Source: Acidobacteriota bacterium
GTDB taxonomy: Bacteria > Acidobacteriota > Terriglobia > UBA7540
Reading direction: 5' to 3'
Length of the DNA stretch: 17,373 nt
Assembly (NCBI GenBank): GCA_021828245.1
Contig: JAKASC010000019.1
Coordinates: 1-17,373, forward strand
Made by a program: the position numbers and the translations under genes. The notes beneath the pieces are model-generated. The model saw only the letters and a program-made list of their open reading frames with translations, was not told the origin of the DNA and searched no databases. How positions within the stretch are numbered: the stretch's first letter is position 1; every line of letters begins with the position of its first letter. This document shows, piece after piece, positions 7,579 through 13,332 of the stretch.

Positions 7579-8316
7579 CTATCCGGCCTCGTGAGCGTCG
7601 GCGGCCGGGGTGGCAAAGCGGTAACCCGAGCCGCGAACGGTTTGAATGTAGCGCGGCCGGTTCGGCTCCGGCTCAATCTTTTCCCGCAGGCGACGAATGT
7701 GAACATCCACGGTGCGCGGCGTTACAAAGCGGTCGGTTCCCCAAACCTCGTCGAGCAACCGGTCGCGGCTGAAGACCCGCTGGGGTTGCGAGGCCAAAAA
7801 GCGCAGCAGCTTGAACTCGAGGGACGTCAATTCCACCGACTTGCCCCGCAAGCGGACTTCGCGCGTCGCTCCGTCGAGGCGAAGATCGCCCACCTCAATA
7901 ATTTCCGGCGGCGCCTCCGAACGGTCGCGGCGGCGCAAAACCGCCTTGACGCGGGCCACCAGCTCGCGTGGGCTGAAGGGCTTGGTGACGTAATCATCGC
8001 CGCCCATCTCCAGCCCCAGGATTCGGTCCACCTCGCTGCCCTTGGCGGTCAGAAAAATCACTGGTAAGGAGCGCGTGCGCTCCTGAGCGCGAAGTCGTCG
8101 GCAGAGTTCCAGGCCGTCGTCATCCGGCAACATGATATCCAGAATCAACAGATCGGCCGGATGGCGCCGCAGATGCTCAAAGCCTTCGCGCCCGCTCGTG
8201 AATCCCTCCACCTCAAAGCCTTCTTTGCGGAGGTTGTAGCGCACCAGTTCCACCAAATCTTTCTCATCCTCGATAATCGCGATGTGTGGCCGCATGAGCT
8301 TGGGGAATTCTAACAT
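7579..8316 (-). CDS. phoB: Phosphate-regulon response regulator PhoB (OmpR/PhoB family)
   Basis: DNA-binding response regulator activated by PhoR. 245 residues. The receiver domain is at about 10-128 with acidic pocket E16-D17-E18, phospho-acceptor Asp60 (LLILDIMLPDDDG), Thr90 (FLTAKG) and Lys112 (VTKPFSPREL). The winged-helix domain (about 140-238) includes LTSLEFKLLRFLASQPQRVF, the DEVWG turn, the recognition helix RTVDVHIRRLREKI and the wing IQTVRGSGYRF, typical of PhoB. The start is uncertain: ATG at 8316 or, closer to family N-termini, ATG at 8295 (MRPHIAIIEDE); neither has a clear ribosome binding site. phoR follows after 21 bp. The TPR gene ends 119 bp upstream, so phoB may share its transcript. 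I see no PHO-box-like repeat upstream. Confidence 0.95.
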   Translation of the reverse strand: MLEFPKLMRPHIAIIEDEKDLVELVRYNLRKEGFEVEGFTSGREGFEHLRRHPADLLILDIMLPDDDGLELCRRLRAQERTRSLPVIFLTAKGSEVDRILGLEMGGDDYVTKPFSPRELVARVKAVLRRRDRSEAPPEIIEVGDLRLDGATREVRLRGKSVELTSLEFKLLRFLASQPQRVFSRDRLLDEVWGTDRFVTPRTVDVHIRRLREKIEPEPNRPRYIQTVRGSGYRFATPAADAHEAG

Positions 8317-8435
8317 CCCACGGAAAAGGGCGATAGGTCTTCGCGCCTCGGTCGGGCTCGCCCGCTGGCCCTGACGGAAACTGATGCCCGAAGGGCACCT
8401 GAGCCCAGACTCAGCTCGGTGGTGGGTCGCTCGCC
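8317..8435 (-). other. Spacer between TPR gene and phoB
   Basis: No gene. TGCCC (8385-8389) and GGGCA (8393-8397) form a small perfect hairpin with a UUC/UUCG-type loop on the minus strand but without a T-run, so it is a weak terminator candidate. I could not find a convincing promoter for phoB here. Confidence 0.3.
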
Positions 8436-9155
8436 CTAATTGGGAAGCGCGGCGAGCTGTTGCTTGATGGCGGCAATAACGGTCGGATGGCCCGTGTATT
8501 CCTTCTCAAGCTGAGCGTAGATTTGCCGGGCGCGCGCCGGCTGCTGCGACGAGTACATCTGGGCCATCGCCATCAACGCCGTGGCCCGCGGCACCGCCAG
8601 GGTGGGGTGCTGGGAAAGCTCCTGATAAATTTTTTCAGCTTCGGCCGTCTTCCCGGTTTTGGCGTATTCATTGGCCAGGGCAAACTTTGCGAGCGAGGCA
8701 ATCTCCCGGTGGGAGTTCCTGGCCGCTTGCTCGAGAAGCTGGATGGCCTCGGTATCTTTGCCGAGCTGCGCCTCGCAAAAGGCCGCATGAATGCGCGCAT
8801 AATCCGCCGCATCCGTGCGCGGGTATTTCGCAATCACCTGTTGAAATTCGCCGAGCGCCTTCTGATACTTGGCCTGGGCGGTGGCGAAGGATTGGTCGCC
8901 CGGAGATAAGGTCCCCGGCGCCACCGTACCGACGTAGGCATTAAACGTCTTCAGGGCCGCGCCCAGCATCACGTTGGCGGCCGCCTCCTGCCGGGCGGAG
9001 TAGCGCTTGAGGCCAACGACCAGTCCCACCGCCACCACCACCACGACTCCGCCCAAGGTGAGGGGTCGCCAATGCTTCCTCGCATACTGCTCGAGCGACT
9101 CCATCTTCTCGCGGAACTCGTCTTGCTTCAATTCGCGGCGTGTTAGCCGATCCAC
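8436..9155 (-). CDS. Membrane-anchored tetratricopeptide-repeat protein (YfgM-like)
   Basis: 239 residues. A charged cytoplasmic N-terminus (MDRLTRRELKQDEF...) is followed by one membrane helix at about 31-49 (PLTLGGVVVVVAVGLVVGL). A periplasmic region with TPR-like helical pairs follows, for example AKYQKALGEFQQVIAKYP, AEAEKIYQELSQHP and ARARQIYAQLEKEYTGHP. A single N-terminal anchor plus TPRs matches the YfgM/TPR_21 group, an ancillary SecYEG/periplasmic chaperone factor in E. coli; function here is by analogy only. The start is GTG at 9155-9153 because AGGAGG lies seven bases upstream and a promoter (9213-9185) precedes it. A longer frame from TTG 9194 would begin within the -10 region and is rejected. 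It is transcribed toward phoB with a 119-bp gap, which may be coincidental. The MDRLTRRELK opening is one I associate with Acidobacteriota. Confidence 0.75.
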   Translation of the reverse strand: MDRLTRRELKQDEFREKMESLEQYARKHWRPLTLGGVVVVVAVGLVVGLKRYSARQEAAANVMLGAALKTFNAYVGTVAPGTLSPGDQSFATAQAKYQKALGEFQQVIAKYPRTDAADYARIHAAFCEAQLGKDTEAIQLLEQAARNSHREIASLAKFALANEYAKTGKTAEAEKIYQELSQHPTLAVPRATALMAMAQMYSSQQPARARQIYAQLEKEYTGHPTVIAAIKQQLAALPN

Positions 9156-9162
9156 CGTTTTC

Positions 9163-9168
9163 CCTCCT
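9163..9168 (-). promoter_or_regulatory. Ribosome binding site of the TPR gene
   Basis: Perfect AGGAGG on the minus strand, seven bases before a GTG; it decides the GTG start at 9155 over upstream in-frame TTG. Confidence 0.85.
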
Positions 9169-9184
9169 TGGAGCGCCTCATGCC

Positions 9185-9213
9185 ATGTTAGCAATCCCGC
9201 AGGGCCGGGTCAA
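9185..9213 (-). promoter_or_regulatory. Sigma-70-type promoter of the TPR gene
   Basis: On the minus strand -35 TTGACC (9213-9208, 5/6), a spacer of exactly 17 bp, and -10 TAACAT (9190-9185, 4/6). The predicted transcript starts near 9178, leaving a leader of about 23 nt with AGGAGG inside it. Confidence 0.65.
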
Positions 9214-9256
9214 TCGGCCAGCGAGCGTCAGGCACAAAGCCGGCGGACCCTTGTCC

Positions 9257-9283
9257 TTGACTCCATGAGGCAGGGTTTATAAA
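9257..9283 (+). promoter_or_regulatory. Probable promoter of the GH20 gene
   Basis: -35 TTGACT (9257-9262, 5/6) and -10 TATAAA (9278-9283, 5/6) with a short 15-bp spacer. The -10 lies inside the perfect 10-bp palindrome GTTTATAAAC. The predicted leader is about 95 nt to the ATG at 9386. The short spacing lowers confidence. Confidence 0.45.
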
Positions 9284-9375
9284 CTCATGGGCCGTTGACG
9301 CGGGTCGAAGTCAACCGCAGCAGGCTCGGCGGAGTGAGGGTGGCGGGAGGTGACGTGCGCCCTCGACAATTTTTC

Positions 9376-9380
9376 GGAGG
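9376..9380 (+). promoter_or_regulatory. Ribosome binding site of the GH20 gene
   Basis: GGAGG five bases before the ATG at 9386, directly in front of the signal peptide. It favours this start over the in-frame GTG at 9350. Confidence 0.8.
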
Positions 9381-9385
9381 CCAAC

Positions 9386-11554
9386 ATGCAATACTTCAAT
9401 TTTCCTTTCTCGAGAATTCGCGGGCTTTGCCTCGCGGCGCTGACCCTTTGCGGCGCCGCTGCGGCGCTCGCGCAGCAGCCCATGCTGATTCCTCAGCCGC
9501 GCCAGCTTCGCGTGGAGGCCGCGCCTTTCCTCGTGAGGTCGGGCCTTGAAATAGACCTGCTCTCGCCCGCCTCGCCCCAAGACACCTTCGCCGCGCGAAA
9601 TCTCCAGAAGGAACTGCGCCGCGACACGGGCCTTGATTTTCCGATCGTCACCACGTTGAGTGCGCCCGTCGGCAAGCCGGTGATTATCATGGGGCGACTG
9701 AACCAGCCGTCCCTGGTCTCGCTCCTGCGGCAAGCCGGCCTCGACCCGCAGGGGATTCCGGCGCAGGGTTATGCGCTCAGCGTCTCGCCAAGCCGAGTTC
9801 TGGTGGCCGGCCATGACGCGGCGGGCTTATTTTACGGCGTGCAAACGCTTCGGCAGCTGCTCGTGCCCACGGGCCAAGGCGAAGCCAAAATTCTGGGCGC
9901 GCAGATTCGCGATTGGCCGGCGCTTCGCTATCGCGGCACGCAGGTAGATTTGGCGCGCGGCCCCGTGCCCAAGTTGGCTTATCTCAAGTTGATCGTTCGC
10001 ACCATCGCCGCCTTCAAAATGAATCAGCTCTACCTTTACATGGAGGATTCCTTCCGAGTGAAGGGCCAACCGCTCATCGGCGTGCTGAGCGACACGCTGA
10101 CGCAACACGATTGGAAGGTGCTGGTCGCCTACGCCGCTCACTATCACGTGGATCTCGTGCCTGCCACCGAGGATTGCGGCCATCTCCACCAGATTCTGAG
10201 GTTTGAGGAGTACAGCGGCATGGCGGAACGCCCCCATGGATTTGTCCTGGCGCCTTCCGATCCCCGCGACATCGGTTTCCTGAAGAGCATTTACGCGCAG
10301 TTACTGCCGGTTTTCCCCTCTTCCATTTACCACGTCGGCTGTGACGAGACCTTTGAATTAGGACTGGGCCGCAGCAAGGCCTTGGTGCAGCAGGAGGGTT
10401 ACGGCAAGGTTTACGTGGACTACTTGACGAAGGTCTATCATCTGGTCCGCAGTTACAACAAGCAGGTGATGTTCTGGGGAGACATCGCGGTCGAGCATCC
10501 CGACATGATTCCAAGCCTGCCCAAGGGCTTGATCGTGGCCAGTTGGGTCTATAGTGCCCACAAAAGCTATGCTCGGTGGCTCAAGCCGTTTGCCGGAACC
10601 GGCATGAAGATTTTTATCTGCCCTTGGACCAGCAACACCAGCCTCATCGTTCCCGACTATGAAGAGGCCGCTTACAACATCCGCCAGTTTATCGCCGACG
10701 GCAAAAAAGTGGGCGCGATTGGGACCGACATCACCGTCTGGAACGACGACGGCGAAACGCTCTACGGCCCCAACTGGTGGAGCATCGTCTATGGCGCCGC
10801 CTGCGCCTGGGAGCCCGGCAATCCGAGCGTCGCGCGGTTCAACCGCAAGTTTGACTGGGCCTTTTTCCGCGACCCCAACCCTCGCTTGGTGAACGCCATC
10901 ATGGCGTTGGGGCATTTGAATGAAGTGATTCGCGCCGGCGGGCCTGTTCAGACCTATGACATGAAGCGTGGTGGCACTGACGACGCCAAGTTCTGGCACA
11001 ATCCCTTCTCGCCGCTCTGGCAGCCCGAGGTCACCAAGACGTTGCCCATCGCTTCCTTAATCCGCATGACGGCCGAGAAGGCTTACACGGTCATGGTCCA
11101 AGACCGGCCCTTGGCTCGCCGACACACCGGGCTTCTGCGGGACTTGGAATTTGCCGCGCTCAAGATGGACGCGCTCGGCATGCGCTACCAATACGTCCAG
11201 GAAATCTCCAATCGCTACGACGATGCTTACGGCCACCAAAACGATCGCGCCTGGCGGCAGACCGGCAACGATTTCTCCGACATTGACTCCACCAACGGCC
11301 GCCTGCAAGACCTTCGCGATTACACGACTCGATTGGAGGAAATCTATCGCCAGCGCTGGCTTAGCGAAAACCTTCCCCACTGGCTACCCAACATGCTTCA
11401 GCTCTACGACCGCAACAGCCGACTTTGGCAGCGCTTGATCGCCAAATACAACGATCTTCGTGTGGCCTACTATCGAGGCCAGCCGTTGCCCACTCCCGAA
11501 TCTTTGGGCTTGCTTCCCGCTTCCTCCACCAGCCCCGCGGCCGCGAAGCCGTGA
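9386..11554 (+). CDS. Secreted glycoside hydrolase family 20 (beta-N-acetylhexosaminidase-like)
   Basis: Probably removes terminal N-acetylhexosamine residues from glycans outside the cytoplasm. 722 residues. The signal peptide spans about 1-29 (GLCLAALTLCGAAAALA, then QQP). A GH20b-type N-terminal domain (about 32-160) runs from PMLIPQPRQLRVE to GYALSVSPSRVLVAGHDAAGLFYGVQTLRQLL. The catalytic barrel starts near IRDWPALRYRG. The hallmark HVGCDET holds the GH20 Asp-Glu pair at 320-321, where Asp positions the substrate acetamido group and Glu is the acid/base. Other barrel motifs are LYLYMEDSF (215-223) in place of the common LHLHLTDDQ-type strand and MFWGD (362-366). About 220 residues after the barrel (from about 500) are helix-rich, with no family I recognise. 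It stands alone on the plus strand, and the promoter region is shared divergently with the TPR gene. The exact substrate cannot be read from sequence. Confidence 0.85.
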   Translation: MQYFNFPFSRIRGLCLAALTLCGAAAALAQQPMLIPQPRQLRVEAAPFLVRSGLEIDLLSPASPQDTFAARNLQKELRRDTGLDFPIVTTLSAPVGKPVIIMGRLNQPSLVSLLRQAGLDPQGIPAQGYALSVSPSRVLVAGHDAAGLFYGVQTLRQLLVPTGQGEAKILGAQIRDWPALRYRGTQVDLARGPVPKLAYLKLIVRTIAAFKMNQLYLYMEDSFRVKGQPLIGVLSDTLTQHDWKVLVAYAAHYHVDLVPATEDCGHLHQILRFEEYSGMAERPHGFVLAPSDPRDIGFLKSIYAQLLPVFPSSIYHVGCDETFELGLGRSKALVQQEGYGKVYVDYLTKVYHLVRSYNKQVMFWGDIAVEHPDMIPSLPKGLIVASWVYSAHKSYARWLKPFAGTGMKIFICPWTSNTSLIVPDYEEAAYNIRQFIADGKKVGAIGTDITVWNDDGETLYGPNWWSIVYGAACAWEPGNPSVARFNRKFDWAFFRDPNPRLVNAIMALGHLNEVIRAGGPVQTYDMKRGGTDDAKFWHNPFSPLWQPEVTKTLPIASLIRMTAEKAYTVMVQDRPLARRHTGLLRDLEFAALKMDALGMRYQYVQEISNRYDDAYGHQNDRAWRQTGNDFSDIDSTNGRLQDLRDYTTRLEEIYRQRWLSENLPHWLPNMLQLYDRNSRLWQRLIAKYNDLRVAYYRGQPLPTPESLGLLPASSTSPAAAKP

Positions 11555-11591
11555 AGGGCGAAGAAATTCGGCCTCCGAAGCTGGGAGTTTG

Positions 11592-11600
11592 TGCTATGAT
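11592..11600 (+). promoter_or_regulatory. Extended -10 promoter of the SurA-like gene
   Basis: TGC-TATGAT: an extended -10 (TGn) with a 5/6 hexamer. No good -35 lies 17 bp upstream, which is tolerated for extended -10 promoters. It sits 38 bp after the GH20 stop and is the best start for a separate transcript. Confidence 0.5.
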
Positions 11601-11657
11601 AGCAAGTGTTCTAAGTCGTAAGAAAGATGAATAATTCCGGGCCGTCAGGCCTCCCGC

Positions 11658-11690
11658 AAGCCCTTTGCGATCCTTGCGCCTTGGCGTGAA
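11658..11690 (+). repeat. Short degenerate TTTGCG/CTTGCG/TTGGCG repeat
   Basis: Three successive units of about 9 bp (CTTTGCGAT, CCTTGCGCC, TTGGCGTGA). This resembles the short iterated TTTGCGTCC-type non-coding repeats found dispersed in many bacterial genomes (recollection, not searched). CGCAAG and CTTGCG within it can also pair as a 6-bp stem. Confidence 0.4.
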
Positions 11691-11763
11691 ACAGGCTTTT
11701 AGTTGTTCATCGAACTTCTGACTCAGGACACTAGATTGCGCGAACAAGGCGCGGGGGTGTTGA

Positions 11764-12753
11764 ATGAAGAGTAAGTTTGGCAAACTAAGTTGGATTGCGG
11801 CGCTGGTTTTGGCAGCCAGCGTGCTCTCGCAGCCATCCTTCGCACAGAATCCGAAAGCCACAGCCGCGGCACCTTCATCCGCCAGCGTCAAAAGCCAGCC
11901 CGGCGCCGAAGACCGCGTGGTCTTGCGCGTCGGCGGCCAAGAGGTAACTCAGTCCGACATGGACTTTTTAATCGCCTCCCTCAGCCCGCAGACCCAGGAA
12001 GCCATTCAAGCCCAAGGTCGCGCTCCGGTCGGCAACGAGTACGCGCTCCTGCTGCTGCTCTCACAGCGAGCCGTCGCTGATCACCTGGATACCCAAACGG
12101 CCATCCAGAAGCAACTGGCCCTCGACCGCATGAAATTGCTCGCGCAAGCCGAGTACCAAAACCTGGCTGAACACGTCCAAATTACCCCTGCCGAGGTCAG
12201 CCAATATCTTGCCACGCACAAAGACGAATTTAATCAGGTCCAAATCCGCGAGATTTTGATTCGCAAGAAACCCGCCGGCGCGCCCGCCAATGCTCCCGGC
12301 CTCTCTTCCGCCGACGCTCATGCCAAGATGGCTGCCATCAGCAAAGCCCTGTCTGCGGGAACCGACGTCCAGCAAGTTGCCAAGCAATTCGATATGCCGA
12401 ACGTCGTGATGGTGGATACGCAAGTTCAGACCGTCCGCGAAGGCCAGCTTCTGCCCGCCCTCGATAAGGCCGCCTTTTCGCTGAAGGTCAACCAGGTTTC
12501 TGACCCCATTGAAACGCCTCAAGCGCTGGTCGCCATTCAGGTGGTGGGCCACAAGCAAGCCGACCCCCCCACGCTTTCCCGGGAAATCGAGAGCATTCTT
12601 CGTCAGCAAAAGTTACAGGCTGAGATCGCCAGCCTCAAGAAGGCGGCGAATATTTGGATGGACCCGACCTATTTCGGGCAGAAGTCCTCCGACGGCCCCG
12701 CAGGCTCAGAAGCCTCGCCGACCTCCGCGCAACCCGCCGGCAGCCCGCGTTAA
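11764..12753 (+). CDS. Secreted SurA/parvulin-like peptidyl-prolyl isomerase domain protein
   Basis: Probable periplasmic folding factor. 329 residues. The signal peptide is about 1-27 (WIAALVLAASVLSQPSFA, then QNP). A SurA/PrsA-like N-terminal helical region spans about 50-155 (VVLRVGGQEVTQSDMDFLI ... ITPAEVSQYLATHKDEF). A parvulin-like domain follows at about 157-264 and ends with LKVNQVSDPIETPQALVAIQVVGHK, which corresponds to the family's L..GevS.PVet..G..ii.v block. The usual ASHILV strand reads IREILIRKK, so the His is Glu, and the GGDLGWF block is absent, so isomerase activity is doubtful and a chaperone role is more likely. The C-terminal tail after about 300 is Pro/Ser/Ala-rich. The ATG at 11764 has a GGGGGTG upstream. 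It stands alone, convergent with rhaB. Confidence 0.75.
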   Translation: MKSKFGKLSWIAALVLAASVLSQPSFAQNPKATAAAPSSASVKSQPGAEDRVVLRVGGQEVTQSDMDFLIASLSPQTQEAIQAQGRAPVGNEYALLLLLSQRAVADHLDTQTAIQKQLALDRMKLLAQAEYQNLAEHVQITPAEVSQYLATHKDEFNQVQIREILIRKKPAGAPANAPGLSSADAHAKMAAISKALSAGTDVQQVAKQFDMPNVVMVDTQVQTVREGQLLPALDKAAFSLKVNQVSDPIETPQALVAIQVVGHKQADPPTLSREIESILRQQKLQAEIASLKKAANIWMDPTYFGQKSSDGPAGSEASPTSAQPAGSPR

Positions 12754-13007
12754 TCGCCTTGGCCGATAAAGCCTCGGCTCCAGAACTGTTTGCGCTCGCC
12801 GAATTCGTCCGCCGCTGGCCGAATCCCCGGTTTTCACTTCACTTCCAGACTTCGCTTTGCGCAAACTCCACAAAACCTCAAGATGTTTGTTTTCCGCTCA
12901 CCCTGGCAATCGTTCGCTTGGCCGGAACATTTTTGGCCCGGCAGATGAACCGTTTTTCAAAAGTCATTCGACTTGGGTCGCTTCGGCACGATGCCATCGG
13001 ACGGAAA

Positions 13008-13065
13008 TTTTCAACAGTTTTGTTGAAAACCTTGTGGAAAACAGGCTGTCGCAGCCCGTTAAAAT
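13008..13065 (+). promoter_or_regulatory. Dyad-rich element with DnaA-box-like nonamer
   Basis: TTTTCAACA (13008-13016) and TGTTGAAAA (13021-13029) form a perfect 9-bp inverted repeat around GTTT. Four bases later TGTGGAAAA (13033-13041) is the complement of TTTTCCACA, which fits the DnaA-box pattern TTWTNCACA. GGCTG-TCG-CAGCC (13044-13056) is a second perfect dyad, followed by a -10-like TAAAAT (13060-13065). Function is unknown; the mix of TTTTCCACA and TTTTCAACA sites recalls dnaA promoter or origin-type regions. Confidence 0.35.
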
Positions 13066-13163
13066 ACGAGGGCGCAATGGGTTTCTGCTCTTTGCACCGT
13101 TGTTAAGCAACGCTGGCAGCTTCTCGCCGGCTTGCCGAAAAAGCTCGGAAGCCGGCCACGGGC

Positions 13164-13271
13164 AGTGGGTGGCTGCAATGGGTTTTGGACCACCAGCCGA
13201 CTGTTTGGCTGATAACGGCGGGCACGTTGGTGTTGACCATTTATCTCTACGTCATCGTTCCCAGTAGTTGA
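13164..13271 (+). pseudogene. Remnant of an RND (HAE1-type) efflux permease
   Basis: A plus-strand frame reads SGWLQWVLDHQP followed by the hydrophobic run LITAGTLVLTIYLYVIVP, then a stop (TGA 13269-13271). This matches the middle of HAE1/MdtB-type RND pumps, where a WVLxHQP motif precedes the transmembrane segment ending in YLYxxxPKGFFP. Only about 35 residues of a roughly 1000-residue protein remain; the frame closes about 20 codons upstream of the motif (TAA 13104-13106) and the PKGFFP continuation is lost. It is the relic of a deleted or decayed transporter gene. The family call is from memory of the motif. Confidence 0.55.
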
Positions 13272-13332
13272 CTTGTTCTTTGCCCGCTTGTCTCGCGCCG
13301 TCCGCCGCGCTCCAGAACCTCTGGTTGCGGCC

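Larger units (their letters stand above)
11555..11763 (+). other. Leader region of the SurA-like gene
   Basis: 209 bp without an established gene. It holds an extended -10 promoter (11592-11600) and a short degenerate repeat (11658-11690). A 20-codon reading frame (11627-11689, MNNSGPSG...) has no good ribosome binding site. The predicted leader is about 155 nt, long enough for post-transcriptional control, but I see no recognised riboswitch. Confidence 0.4.
12754..13332. other. 579-bp region without an intact gene
   Basis: Lies between the convergent SurA-like gene and rhaB. Open frames in it (12654-13106 and 12857-13267, plus strand) give low-complexity, Arg/Ser-rich translations with no domain I recognise and no ribosome binding site. 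A small stem GCCGA/TCGGC (12762-12778) after the SurA-like stop lacks a T-run. Further right are the dyad-rich element (13008-13065) and an RND permease remnant (13164-13271). Confidence 0.6.

Noticed and set aside
8385..8397. Intrinsic terminator between the TPR gene and phoB
   Set aside because: The stem is only 5 bp and lacks a T-tract; reported only as a spacer note.
9153..9194. Longer N-terminus of the TPR protein from TTG 9194
   Set aside because: That start would fall inside the promoter -10 region; the AGGAGG points to GTG 9155.
9350..9385. GTG 9350 as start of the GH20 protein
   Set aside because: It would place 12 residues before the signal peptide; GGAGG and ATG at 9386 sit directly before the signal sequence.
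12654..13267. Two overlapping plus-strand ORFs (150 and 136 residues) after the SurA-like gene
   Set aside because: Low-complexity translations without ribosome binding sites; one begins inside the SurA-like gene. The only protein-like signal is the RND remnant in another frame.
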